This document shows, one piece after another, positions 1 to 6,936 of a stretch of 12,333 nucleotides of DNA. The stretch spans positions 1-12,333 of the forward strand of contig JAHHSM010000050.1 of NCBI GenBank assembly GCA_020025175.1, in the 5' to 3' direction. A model generated the notes under the pieces. It did no database searches. It had not been told where the DNA came from and saw only the letters and a list, made by a program, of their open reading frames with translations. This stretch comes from Oscillospiraceae bacterium (GTDB lineage Bacteria > Bacillota > Clostridia > Oscillospirales > Oscillospiraceae). The first letter of the stretch is position 1. Each line of letters starts with the position of its first letter. A program made the translations under genes and the position numbers.

Positions 1-23
1 GGTTAGTAATAGAAGGCCTTGCC

Positions 24-70
24 CGTATAATAAAAAACCACCGGCTACGCCGGTGGTTTTTTATTATACG
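24..70. terminator. Strong bidirectional intrinsic terminator
   Basis: A perfect inverted repeat has 22-nt arms at 24-45 and 49-70 and a three-base loop (TAC). The core is a GC-rich ACCACCGGC/GCCGGTGGT stem flanked by A6 on the left and T6 on the right, so it can terminate transcription from either side. It would end an unseen plus-strand gene to the left and can also stop read-through from the minus-strand MerR gene. Confidence 0.93.
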
Positions 71-367
71 CTGTCAGGTTTTACGCTTACAGTAATACTG
101 CCTTTGGATGGATGTTGAGAGGGAGGAGGTGTTTTCTCTGTTCTTGACATCTGTACCCACCGACTGTTTTTGTTGACAAGGGAGCAGCCGGTTGTCCCAG
201 CTGCCCCCTCACATAACTTTTGCTCTATTCACACTTGAAATTGGAGTTTACACAAAATTTGGGATTGCCCACCCATAACTCAAAACTTTTTACGGGTTTT
301 ACTTTCAAGACAGTTTAATTTGATTTAAATACCTTGATCGTTGTCTATTTTCCAATCGTCCTTCTTA
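71..367. other. Intergenic stretch downstream of the MerR gene
   Basis: No credible coding frame is seen in these roughly 300 bases. The only notable structure is an imperfect GC-rich hairpin at about 179-208: GCAGC (184-188) pairs with GCTGC (200-204), and flanking G and C runs extend it around a one-base bulge. On the minus strand it lies downstream of the MerR stop, but it lacks a clear T-tract, so it is at best a weak terminator. The perfect terminator at 24-70 is the more likely end of the MerR transcript. Confidence 0.5.
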
Positions 368-1249
368 TCAGCTTTCAATTTTTTTAATTGGCATAATGAT
401 CTTAGTCACATGATCACTTTCGTTGTTCACGTCGAGCGGAGAAATAATGAATTTTTCAGATACCGGTCCATCAAGTTCATAACCATTTTTGTTTATCCAT
501 CTCAATAGCTGCACATGACTCTTCATAATTTCACTATACTTGCCAATATGAAATGTTGTAGCGGCTTGCATGCCACCCCAATCTCTCGTCTGTGCTTGCA
601 ATGCATCAGTGGGCAGTTCTATTTCATCACCAAACAGAACGCCAAATTCCACATCACAGTCCTTCATCAAAAATTGCTCCAGCACATTGTTATGATATGT
701 AACAATAATTGGGCTCTTCATATGAATTCCAAGTGCTGTACATTGTTCATAAATATCCGTCCAACGTTGCAGAGACACATCTGCATTACAGTAATGCTTC
801 ATGATCTGTCGGGAAAAAATCATTTTTCCTTTGGGTATTTCTTCAATGCGAATTAAGCTTTCAGGCGCTTCATTAGAAGCTAAATATTCTTCGGTGACAG
901 CAACACCCTTTTTGATGCGATGTAAAATTGACTGACACGATTCCATTTTTGCCTCCAAGCAATTAATTTCAGAACTAATCTCTTCGCAGCGTTTCTCCAT
1001 CTTTTGCTGGAGGTTCGGTAAATCGGTATCTTCAATCAAGTCTTTGATATCTTTTAAGCAAAATCCTTGCGATCTAAGTCGGCGAATAATCAAAAGTGTT
1101 CGCATCTGTTCTTTGCTGTAATATCGATAATTACTTTCTGAATTGCGATACTCAGGTTGTAACAGTTCAATTTCATCATAATATCGAAGAGTTTTTATTG
1201 GAATATTACAATTAATGGATACTTCTCCTATGGAATATCGTTCTTCCAT
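368..1249 (-). CDS. MerR-family regulator with GyrI-like effector-binding domain (BmrR/BltR type)
   Basis: This is a 293-residue probable transcription activator. Residues 1 to about 70 are a classic MerR winged helix-turn-helix: it opens with YSIGEVS, has the TLRYYDEIELLQP segment and YRYYS, and continues to the LRSQGF/IKDLIE helix. A charged helix at about 76-115 fits the antiparallel coiled-coil dimerisation arm. Residues from about 130 to the end resemble the AraC effector-binding/GyrI-like domain (HIGKYSEIM, a lone WINKNGYE, and a GPVSEKFIISP strand near the end), as in BmrR, where it binds small hydrophobic or cationic ligands. The start is supported by an AGGGGGGG ribosome site just upstream on the minus strand. 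It reads away from the brnQ operon, with about 1 kb between them. The family normally activates promoters with altered spacing. Whether it controls the neighbouring catabolic operons is inference, and the ligand is unknown. Confidence 0.9.
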   Translation of the reverse strand: MEERYSIGEVSINCNIPIKTLRYYDEIELLQPEYRNSESNYRYYSKEQMRTLLIIRRLRSQGFCLKDIKDLIEDTDLPNLQQKMEKRCEEISSEINCLEAKMESCQSILHRIKKGVAVTEEYLASNEAPESLIRIEEIPKGKMIFSRQIMKHYCNADVSLQRWTDIYEQCTALGIHMKSPIIVTYHNNVLEQFLMKDCDVEFGVLFGDEIELPTDALQAQTRDWGGMQAATTFHIGKYSEIMKSHVQLLRWINKNGYELDGPVSEKFIISPLDVNNESDHVTKIIMPIKKIES

Positions 1250-1345
1250 AAAAATCCCCCCCTAAATATTTTCAACTATGTTCCCTGTGTCATAAGCGTC
1301 AAAAAGTACGCATTATATGTCCAAATCGCCACTAAATGCTTGAAT

Positions 1346-1374
1346 ATTATACAATATACTTCTAAAAATGTCAA
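1346..1374 (-). promoter_or_regulatory. Consensus sigma-A promoter of the MerR gene
   Basis: Read on the minus strand, TTGACA (1374-1369) is followed by a 17-base spacer and TATAAT (1351-1346). Both hexamers are perfect consensus at ideal spacing. Transcription would start near 1339, giving a leader of about 90 nt before the MerR start codon. Such a strong unassisted promoter implies substantial constitutive production of the regulator unless it is repressed. Confidence 0.88.
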
Positions 1375-1993
1375 AATGGTACAATCGCTTTTTTCAGGAT
1401 TCTCTCCACCTACGGTATCCCTTTTATTTTATAAAAGGCCTTTGTAGAAATTAAAAATTATAGAACAATATTCTTTGCGTTTTTGTCGATTAAACTTGTT
1501 TTTTTTCATATTTAAGAGTTTACGGGTACTTTTTTACCCATAAATCATTTGTAATAAGCATCTCGCCTGACTGCTTCTTATAGAACCATTCTACCGCAGA
1601 ACTTTTGCTCATATTTTAAGTAAGAATTGCCACGAAATTCGAAATAATAGAACTGAAAATCATATGTTTTGCAACTTATAGCACAATAGAATATATTTCA
1701 GCCGCTGCTCTATCCTTAGGGGAGACTATTTCTTATTTTTTTTATACTCTTCTTCTTTTTTTCTATTCACCACAGCATCTCTCCCTCTGGTAGATTCTTT
1801 TACATAAAAAAATGCACCTATTTCTCCATTTTTAAAATTTTCTTCAAAGGCTTTCACTAAAAAGTTTCATCGTGTTTTGTGCATATAGTTCAAAAATGAA
1901 TTATTTATATTGCCCATATTTGTAAAAACCTTTCACTAATGGGAGATTTTTTCTTTTTGTTGAAATTATTTTTTGATTTTATATTTTTTAGAT
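1375..1993. other. AT-rich gene-free region between MerR and the brnQ promoter
   Basis: About 620 bases hold no convincing gene. The stretch is AT-rich, with several T-tracts and small inverted repeats: an 8-bp stem at 1420-1427/1431-1438 with a three-base loop, and a 5-bp GGGTA/TACCC stem at 1524-1528/1535-1539. A short minus-strand open frame at 1726-1866 is listed separately. No RNA gene, IS end or phage attachment site is recognisable. Confidence 0.5.
1726..1866 (-). pseudogene. Possible gene remnant (short open frame, no start)
   Basis: A minus-strand frame of 46 codons ends at TAG (1728-1726). It contains a plausible protein-like stretch (AFEENFKNGEIGAFFYVKES) followed by a very charged Lys/Glu/Arg tail. 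There is no ATG and no ribosome site. Directly upstream, in another frame, an ATG opens an eight-codon peptide, which could reflect an old frameshift. I do not recognise a family. In DNA this AT-rich a frame of this length can also arise by chance, so this is only a tentative decayed 3' gene end. Confidence 0.15.
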
Positions 1994-2030
1994 ATTGACT
2001 CTCTGTTTACTGTATAACGCACACTATAGT
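1994..2030 (+). promoter_or_regulatory. Candidate activator-dependent promoter of the brnQ operon
   Basis: A TATAGT hexamer (2025-2030) is a good -10 candidate, but no consensus -35 lies 17 bases upstream. Instead there are ATTGACT (1994-2000), CTC (2001-2003), TTTACT (2006-2011) and TAT (2013-2015). The same elements recur at identical spacing before the acyl-CoA dehydrogenase gene (10943-10979). That conservation, plus the non-standard spacing (24 bases between TTGACT and TATAGT), suggests binding of a shared activator. TTGACT also forms an inverted repeat with AGTCAA at 2028-2033. A start near 2037 would leave a leader of about 214 nt. Confidence 0.55.
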
Positions 2031-2098
2031 CAACAAAATTCCTTGACAGCTAATCTTCAGAAACCTCGGTTCTAATCTATCTTACGATGTCTTTGTGA

Positions 2099-2182
2099 GA
2101 TGAGTTGTTCAAGGTATCCTATTATGCGTACGATATTAGGATAACGTATCTCATTCTGATGTCTGCAGCAAAATAATGAGAT
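2099..2182 (+). promoter_or_regulatory. Structured 5' leader of the brnQ operon
   Basis: The predicted leader contains a hairpin TATCCTA (2115-2121)/TAGGATA (2137-2143), extendable inward by TAT/ATA after one mismatch. It also contains an 8-bp stem ATCTCATT (2148-2155)/AATGAGAT (2175-2182). The segment CTCATT at 2150-2155 could alternatively pair with GATGAG at 2099-2104, enclosing the first hairpin. The two pairings are mutually exclusive. No T-tract follows, so this is not a terminator, and it matches no riboswitch class I recognise. Confidence 0.3.
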
Positions 2183-2250
2183 TGCACAACACACATTCTG
2201 TAATATGAAGAACAAATGAGAATGCAAAAAGACAAGAAGGAGAGTATGTT

Positions 2251-3642
2251 ATGAACAAAAATTTGACCGCTCAAGGTAACTTGAAGCCAATTCCGTTGTT
2301 TTTACTTGGTGGCACATTATTCTCTATGCACTTTGGTGCATCCAGCATGGTTTGGCCCATGAACTGGGGTAAGGAAAGTGGTGAGGACTTCCTGTTGGCT
2401 TTTGCTGGTGCATTCATTACCTCACTGCTGCTCGTTATTGTTGCTTACATCGCTTTAGGCAAAGCTGATGGCAGTTTTTTGCAGATGAGTACTCGTATTT
2501 CCAACTCTAAATTCGCAACATTTTATTGCAGCGTCACAATTGTAGTGCTTGGTCCACTGTACGCGATTCCCCGTATGAGTGCTGCATTCTGGGATTCCCT
2601 TGTTCAGGCTACAGCTGCTTTTGGGATAGATATTGACAATAAAATCTATTTGGTTGCTTTTACCGTTATCTTCTACCTTATTACATATGCATTTTTAATT
2701 AACCCAGGTAAAGCCATGGATCGTATTTCTGCTATTTTGTTGCCTGTCCTGTTGATTGTTGTGGTCGCAGTTGTTGGCAAAGGTGTTCTCACTCCCATCG
2801 CCACTCCCGTGGAAAGAATTTATGAGCAGAATCCCTTTACTTATGGTTTTACCAACGGTTACGCGACTGCAGAAATTCTATGTGCACTGATTTTCGGTGT
2901 TGTTATCTTTAACTCCATGGCAAATAAGGGTGTACCTCAAAATTGCATGACCAAAAACATGATCCGCATTGGTATCATTGGCATTGCTTTTTTAACCTGC
3001 ACACACTTTGCTCATATGTGGATCGGTGCATCTACCGGCGGAACCATTGATTTGACCTACACTGCATTGTACACCGCTGTCGCTGCTACCCTGTTTGGCA
3101 AATGGGGTGGTGTGCTGTTTTCGATTGCTCTATTCTTTGCTGCTTTGACCACCTCTATCGGCATGACCTCTGGCTGTGCATCCTTCTTTGGAGAAACATT
3201 CAACAATAGGTACAGCTATAAGACACTGTCTATTATTATGTGCGTTGTTGCTACTATTTTTGGTTCTTTGGGTCTGACTGATATGTTGACATTGCTTAGT
3301 CCCATTCTGGACTGCGTTTATCCCACTGCAATTATTTTGGTTCTTTATTATGCACTGGTTCCAAAAGCAAATACAGCGCGCCCCCTGTATGCCGGTATGT
3401 GGGCTGTTTATGTATCCTTCGCATTTGGTGTTGTCGACATGATCTGGAAGTATATGGTCAAGTTTGATATTGGCAACAGCATTTGCGATCTGTATTTAAA
3501 TTTGCCGCTGGCAGATGTTTCTCTGGCATGGGTGCCTTGGACCATTCTGGCATTCATCATCGGCTGGCTTACCTATCGCGATAAGGATAACCAGACTGTA
3601 TGCACTACCGGTGCTGAAATCAGTAATACTGAAAATGCATAA
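2251..3642 (+). CDS. brnQ: BrnQ-type branched-chain amino acid carrier (LIVCS family)
   Basis: This 463-residue integral membrane protein has about twelve hydrophobic segments, the usual size for the family, which couples amino-acid uptake to Na+ or H+. Family hallmarks are an N-terminal MHFGASSMVWP segment (like the FGAGN-I-FP motif of BrnQ), GPLYAIPRMSAAFWD in the region that reads GPxxAxPRTA in classical members, GYATAEILCALIFGVVIFNS, and LTTSIGMTSGCASFF. The ATG is preceded by AAGGAG at good spacing. It is the first gene of the operon, and its TAA stop lies at the left edge of the 917-bp repeat. Known BrnQ proteins take Leu, Ile and Val. In this operon the cargo may be a related or beta-amino acid, which is inference. 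Family assignment is firm; substrate is not. Confidence 0.88.
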   Translation: MNKNLTAQGNLKPIPLFLLGGTLFSMHFGASSMVWPMNWGKESGEDFLLAFAGAFITSLLLVIVAYIALGKADGSFLQMSTRISNSKFATFYCSVTIVVLGPLYAIPRMSAAFWDSLVQATAAFGIDIDNKIYLVAFTVIFYLITYAFLINPGKAMDRISAILLPVLLIVVVAVVGKGVLTPIATPVERIYEQNPFTYGFTNGYATAEILCALIFGVVIFNSMANKGVPQNCMTKNMIRIGIIGIAFLTCTHFAHMWIGASTGGTIDLTYTALYTAVAATLFGKWGGVLFSIALFFAALTTSIGMTSGCASFFGETFNNRYSYKTLSIIMCVVATIFGSLGLTDMLTLLSPILDCVYPTAIILVLYYALVPKANTARPLYAGMWAVYVSFAFGVVDMIWKYMVKFDIGNSICDLYLNLPLADVSLAWVPWTILAFIIGWLTYRDKDNQTVCTTGAEISNTENA

Positions 3643-3677
3643 ATTTAAAGGCAATATTTAAAAGGAGGAGCATAATC

Positions 3678-4154
3678 ATGGCAAGAAAAGTATCTTATCT
3701 AAGCTACAACATGACCACAGCCGATGCAAACAATCAGGATGGTCTGGTTCCCTTCGGTCGGCAATGGGATTTCATTGGTGACGTTGAAACCGAGCAGATG
3801 ATTCTCAACGACGGTGATGAATCCCTTTGCCTGGGTTACACAGACTGCAATATCTATGAAGATGTTTATGTCGGTGACATGATGGAGTATAAGGCCACTA
3901 TGACCCATGTGGGCAATACATCCCGCGACTGCAAAATCGAGGTTTTCAAACTGGCTACACCTGCATTCCGTACAGGTAAAACCGACTGCAAGCCTGGTGA
4001 TATGGTCTGGTTCGATGAACCTGTTTTGTGCACCGAAGGAAATGTGCGTCTGGTTGTGAAAAAGCACCTCCAGCGCGGTGAGCAGCCGGATGGTATCGTC
4101 AGTGATCCCTGGCGTGCTTTGGAAGACTTCCCCGAAGATGATGTGGAATTTTAA
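3678..4154 (+). CDS. Hotdog-fold beta-aminoacyl-CoA ammonia-lyase family protein, subunit A (copy 1)
   Basis: This 158-residue soluble protein resembles beta-alanyl-CoA ammonia lyase (Acl) and 3-aminobutyryl-CoA ammonia lyase (Kal), which reversibly remove ammonia from a 3-aminoacyl-CoA to give an enoyl-CoA. The similarity is judged from remembered family sequences: IGDVETEQM (33-41), NDGDESL-LGYTD (44-56), VYVGDMMEY (63-71), VGNTSR (78-83), and EPVLC (114-118) followed by a KKHLQRG stretch. The family NGA motif near residue 25 is replaced here by VPFGR. The C-terminus has an acidic tail of about 25 residues that small Kal proteins lack. AAAGGAGG at 3661-3668 fixes the start. Gene B follows after 29 bases, which implies coupled expression. 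It is probably one half of a heteromer with B. The substrate is unknown. Confidence 0.8.
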   Translation: MARKVSYLSYNMTTADANNQDGLVPFGRQWDFIGDVETEQMILNDGDESLCLGYTDCNIYEDVYVGDMMEYKATMTHVGNTSRDCKIEVFKLATPAFRTGKTDCKPGDMVWFDEPVLCTEGNVRLVVKKHLQRGEQPDGIVSDPWRALEDFPEDDVEF

Positions 4155-4183
4155 TAGAGCAGGAAGGAAAGGAGTTTTGAACT

Positions 4184-4552
4184 ATGGAAACCATTACCAT
4201 GCGTTATAGAATGTCCGACCGCGATGTATTTTACGGCGGTGGTGTTGTAAACGGTGCAAGAAGCATCACCCTTATGAATGATGCTGCCAACCGCTTGATG
4301 GCTAAGGTCTATCAGAATACCGGTCATTGCACAAAGGTCAAAAAAGTTCGGCTGTATGTACCTGTATTTGCCGGTGACTATATGGAGTACATAGCTCGCA
4401 TTAAGCGGGCAGAAGGGGGCAAGGTTCTGATTGAAGTCCGTGCTTTCAAGATCATCGAAGTTCCTGAGAATCCCCCGTATCCCAGCTCTATCGATGTGCT
4501 CCCCGAACCTCCTTTGTGCACTGTGACCGAGTTTGTATACGAAACTTATTGA
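4184..4552 (+). CDS. Hotdog-fold beta-aminoacyl-CoA ammonia-lyase family protein, subunit B (copy 1)
   Basis: This 122-residue soluble protein is from the same hotdog family as the preceding gene but clearly diverged. Visible motifs are YRMSDRDVFYGGGVVNGAR (8-26, matching the N-terminal MS-D-Y-G-LVNGA pattern of Acl/Kal), DAANRLM (33-39), VFAGDYMEY (61-69) and EPPLCTVTEF (108-117). It lacks the DGD-SL-LGY segment that its partner keeps. Ribosome site AAAGGAG lies at 4168-4174. The CoA-transferase gene begins 20 bases after its stop, so the three are translated from one message. It is likely a structural or catalytic partner of A. A stand-alone CoA-binding hotdog protein of another function cannot be excluded. 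Confidence 0.75.
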   Translation: METITMRYRMSDRDVFYGGGVVNGARSITLMNDAANRLMAKVYQNTGHCTKVKKVRLYVPVFAGDYMEYIARIKRAEGGKVLIEVRAFKIIEVPENPPYPSSIDVLPEPPLCTVTEFVYETY

Positions 4553-4572
4553 TTTGCGGAGGTAATTGAATC

Positions 4573-5820
4573 ATGGCCAAGAAAACAGCAAAAAAAACAA
4601 CCGCCAAAACGGTTGGAGAGAAAGTAACTGAAAAAAAGATTCCTAAAAAGCCTCTGGAAGGTTTGAAGGTCATTGACTTAACCACCGCATTGAGCGGCCC
4701 CTTCTGCACAATGTTCCTGGGTGACTATGGTGCAGATGTGCTGAAGATTGAACCCGTTGATGGTGAGCAGTGTCGCTCTTGGGGTCCGTTCTATGAAGAT
4801 GGCGAAAGTGGTTTTTATGCTTACGTAAACCGTAACAAGAAGGGTGCCACTCTGAATCTCAAATCCGAAAAAGGTTTGCAGATGTTTTATGATCTTGTAA
4901 AAGATGCTGACTTTCTCTGTGAAAACTACAAGGGTGGTGTCACAAAGAAACTGAAGATTGATTACGATACCATTAAAAAAATTAATCCAAGCATCATTTA
5001 TGTTTCCGGTTCTGGCTTCGGTCAGACCAGCCCCATCAGTCATCGTCCTTGCTACGATATCGTTGCACAGGCAATGGGCGGTATGTTGAATTTGACCGGC
5101 TTCAAGGAAAGTGCCCCGGTAAAGGTTGGTCCTTCCGTTGCAGATCATGTTTCCGGTATTTATCAGGCTGTCGGTGCCATGATGGCACTTTATCACAGAG
5201 AGAGAACCGGTGAAGGCCAGCATGTGGATGTCTCCATGGTTGATACAATTTTCAGTATGCTGGAAACCGCAATTCCAAACTACACCATTGATGGTGTTAT
5301 TTCCGAAAGAAACGGCAATGTGGATCCTTCCATCGCACCCTTCGATGTTTATGAGTGCAAAGATGGTTTCATTGCATTGGGTGTGGGCAATGACCGTCTG
5401 TGGCAGAAATTCTGCAAAGTAATGGGACGCGATGATTTGTTGGAAGATGAGCGTTTCTTGACCAACGATTTGCGCGTGAAGAATTATCTCCCGGATCTGC
5501 AGAACTTGATTCGCGACTGGACTAAGGATTTCACCAAATCTGAATTGGAAGCAATTATGGATGAAGCAAGCATCCCCTGCGGTCCGATTCTGAATATGAA
5601 AGAAGCAATTGAACATCCTCACATTAAAGCACGTGAAATGATGGTTCATTGTCAGCATCCTACATCTGGGGACCAATATTTTCAGGGTGTCGTTGCCAAA
5701 CTGTCTAAAACTCCTGGTACTGTTGATTTCGCAGCACCCACTTTGGGCCAGCACAATTGCGAAATTTGGGGCATTACCAAGGAAGAAGCCGCAAAGCTGC
5801 ATGAGGAAGGCATCATTTAA
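4573..5820 (+). CDS. CaiB/BaiF class III CoA-transferase with Lys-rich N-terminal extension
   Basis: This 415-residue enzyme would move CoA between an acyl-CoA donor and a carboxylic acid, probably charging the amino-acid substrate of the neighbouring lyase. The family core starts at about residue 27 with PLEGLKVIDLT, then GPFCTMFLGDYGADVLKIEP (43-62), NRNKKGATLNLK (86-97), the YDIVAQAMGGM segment (161-171), and GPSVADHVSG (186-195), in which Asp191 matches the catalytic aspartate of class III transferases. The HVDVSMVD helix and EASIPCGPI follow, as expected. GGAGG at 4558-4562 supports this start, so the unusual first 26 residues, rich in Lys, Thr and Ala, appear genuine. They are encoded across an A8 run (4590-4597). 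It sits between the two identical A-B copies. CoA donor and acceptor are unknown. Confidence 0.9.
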   Translation: MAKKTAKKTTAKTVGEKVTEKKIPKKPLEGLKVIDLTTALSGPFCTMFLGDYGADVLKIEPVDGEQCRSWGPFYEDGESGFYAYVNRNKKGATLNLKSEKGLQMFYDLVKDADFLCENYKGGVTKKLKIDYDTIKKINPSIIYVSGSGFGQTSPISHRPCYDIVAQAMGGMLNLTGFKESAPVKVGPSVADHVSGIYQAVGAMMALYHRERTGEGQHVDVSMVDTIFSMLETAIPNYTIDGVISERNGNVDPSIAPFDVYECKDGFIALGVGNDRLWQKFCKVMGRDDLLEDERFLTNDLRVKNYLPDLQNLIRDWTKDFTKSELEAIMDEASIPCGPILNMKEAIEHPHIKAREMMVHCQHPTSGDQYFQGVVAKLSKTPGTVDFAAPTLGQHNCEIWGITKEEAAKLHEEGII

Positions 5821-5871
5821 TTTCATTATTTTATAAATTTAAAGGCAATATTTAAAAGGAGGAGCATAATC

Positions 5872-6348
5872 ATGGCAAGAAAAGTATCTTATCTAAGCTA
5901 CAACATGACCACAGCCGATGCAAACAATCAGGATGGTCTGGTTCCCTTCGGTCGGCAATGGGATTTCATTGGTGACGTTGAAACCGAGCAGATGATTCTC
6001 AACGACGGTGATGAATCCCTTTGCCTGGGTTACACAGACTGCAATATCTATGAAGATGTTTATGTCGGTGACATGATGGAGTATAAGGCCACTATGACCC
6101 ATGTGGGCAATACATCCCGCGACTGCAAAATCGAGGTTTTCAAACTGGCTACACCTGCATTCCGTACAGGTAAAACCGACTGCAAGCCTGGTGATATGGT
6201 CTGGTTCGATGAACCTGTTTTGTGCACCGAAGGAAATGTGCGTCTGGTTGTGAAAAAGCACCTCCAGCGCGGTGAGCAGCCGGATGGTATCGTCAGTGAT
6301 CCCTGGCGTGCTTTGGAAGACTTCCCCGAAGATGATGTGGAATTTTAA
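5872..6348 (+). CDS. Hotdog-fold ammonia-lyase family protein, subunit A (copy 2)
   Basis: The 158-residue product is identical to that at 3678-4154, including the VYVGDMMEY and NDGDESL motifs and the acidic tail. The ribosome site is the same because the upstream leader lies inside the repeat. No terminator is visible between the CoA-transferase stop (5820) and this gene, so it probably belongs to the same transcript. The second copy may raise lyase dosage. C. propionicum is a precedent: from memory, it carries two closely related beta-alanyl-CoA ammonia-lyase genes. Confidence 0.8.
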   Translation: MARKVSYLSYNMTTADANNQDGLVPFGRQWDFIGDVETEQMILNDGDESLCLGYTDCNIYEDVYVGDMMEYKATMTHVGNTSRDCKIEVFKLATPAFRTGKTDCKPGDMVWFDEPVLCTEGNVRLVVKKHLQRGEQPDGIVSDPWRALEDFPEDDVEF

Positions 6349-6377
6349 TAGAGCAGGAAGGAAAGGAGTTTTGAACT

Positions 6378-6746
6378 ATGGAAACCATTACCATGCGTTA
6401 TAGAATGTCCGACCGCGATGTATTTTACGGCGGTGGTGTTGTAAACGGTGCAAGAAGCATCACCCTTATGAATGATGCTGCCAACCGCTTGATGGCTAAG
6501 GTCTATCAGAATACCGGTCATTGCACAAAGGTCAAAAAAGTTCGGCTGTATGTACCTGTATTTGCCGGTGACTATATGGAGTACATAGCTCGCATTAAGC
6601 GGGCAGAAGGGGGCAAGGTTCTGATTGAAGTCCGTGCTTTCAAGATCATCGAAGTTCCTGAGAATCCCCCGTATCCCAGCTCTATCGATGTGCTCCCCGA
6701 ACCTCCTTTGTGCACTGTGACCGAGTTTGTATACGAAACTTATTGA
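6378..6746 (+). CDS. Hotdog-fold ammonia-lyase family protein, subunit B (copy 2)
   Basis: The 122-residue product is identical to that at 4184-4552. It is the last gene before the terminator at 6865-6905. No CoA-transferase gene or remnant follows this copy, so the duplication covered only the A-B pair, or a second transferase copy was cleanly lost. Keeping A and B together in both copies supports the idea that they work as a pair. Confidence 0.75.
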   Translation: METITMRYRMSDRDVFYGGGVVNGARSITLMNDAANRLMAKVYQNTGHCTKVKKVRLYVPVFAGDYMEYIARIKRAEGGKVLIEVRAFKIIEVPENPPYPSSIDVLPEPPLCTVTEFVYETY

Positions 6747-6864
6747 TTTATTCAAAATACAATCACAAATGTTCCGCCGATTGCAGAAAGTTTTCTTAGA
6801 ATATATTGGTTTTCTATAGATGCATTTCCATTTCCGGGATGCTGTGAATATGTTTCAATTCATC

Positions 6865-6908
6865 AAAGAGGTTTCACTGTAGCTCGGCTGCGGTGAAACC
6901 TCTTTTTC
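6865..6908 (+). terminator. Intrinsic terminator ending the lyase operon
   Basis: A perfect 13-bp stem (6865-6877 with 6893-6905) carries AGAGGTTTCAC and its complement around a 15-nt loop. The 3' arm runs into TTTTT at 6903-6907. It lies 119 bases after the last lyase stop and only 31 bases before the MoxR start codon. That leaves almost no space for a separate promoter, so it may also act as a partial terminator or attenuator for the following genes. Confidence 0.9.
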
Positions 6909-6936
6909 TATCAAAATTTTTTAGGAGATCTATGTT

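Larger units (their letters stand above)
3639..4555 (+). repeat. Direct repeat copy 1 (917 bp) carrying lyase genes A and B
   Basis: This block recurs at 5833-6749, exactly 2194 bases downstream in the same orientation. By eye I found no base difference. It covers the intergenic leader with ribosome site, both small hotdog genes, and three bases past the second stop. The flanks diverge abruptly on both sides, and no inverted ends, IS or target duplication are visible. The CoA-transferase gene lies between the copies. Confidence 0.95.
5833..6749 (+). repeat. Direct repeat copy 2 (917 bp) carrying lyase genes A and B
   Basis: This is the second copy of the block at 3639-4555. It begins 12 bases after the CoA-transferase stop and ends three bases after the second subunit B stop. 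Full identity, including the non-coding leader and A-B spacer, points to very recent duplication or continuing gene conversion. Recombination between copies would delete 2194 bases, including the CoA-transferase gene. Confidence 0.95.

Noticed and set aside
2043..2076. TTGACA at 2043 with TCTAAT at 2071 as a second brnQ promoter
   Set aside because: The spacer is 22 bases, too long for a normal promoter, and the pair is not repeated before the dehydrogenase gene.
3699..4067. Minus-strand open frame inside lyase gene A (and its twin at 5893-6261)
   Set aside because: It is antisense to a well-supported gene with a strong ribosome site, has no ribosome site of its own, and shows no family resemblance.
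4678..5826. Long 382-codon minus-strand frame opposite the CoA-transferase
   Set aside because: The plus frame carries the full class III transferase motifs. The antisense product is Cys/His/Asn-rich without domains, typical of a shadow frame.
3639..6749. Composite transposon explanation for the repeats
   Set aside because: The repeats contain only the two lyase genes. No transposase, terminal inverted repeats or target duplications are visible.
6750..6905. T-box or other leader riboswitch before MoxR
   Set aside because: The stretch is short, lacks the conserved T-box sequence, and the only strong structure is a simple terminator hairpin.
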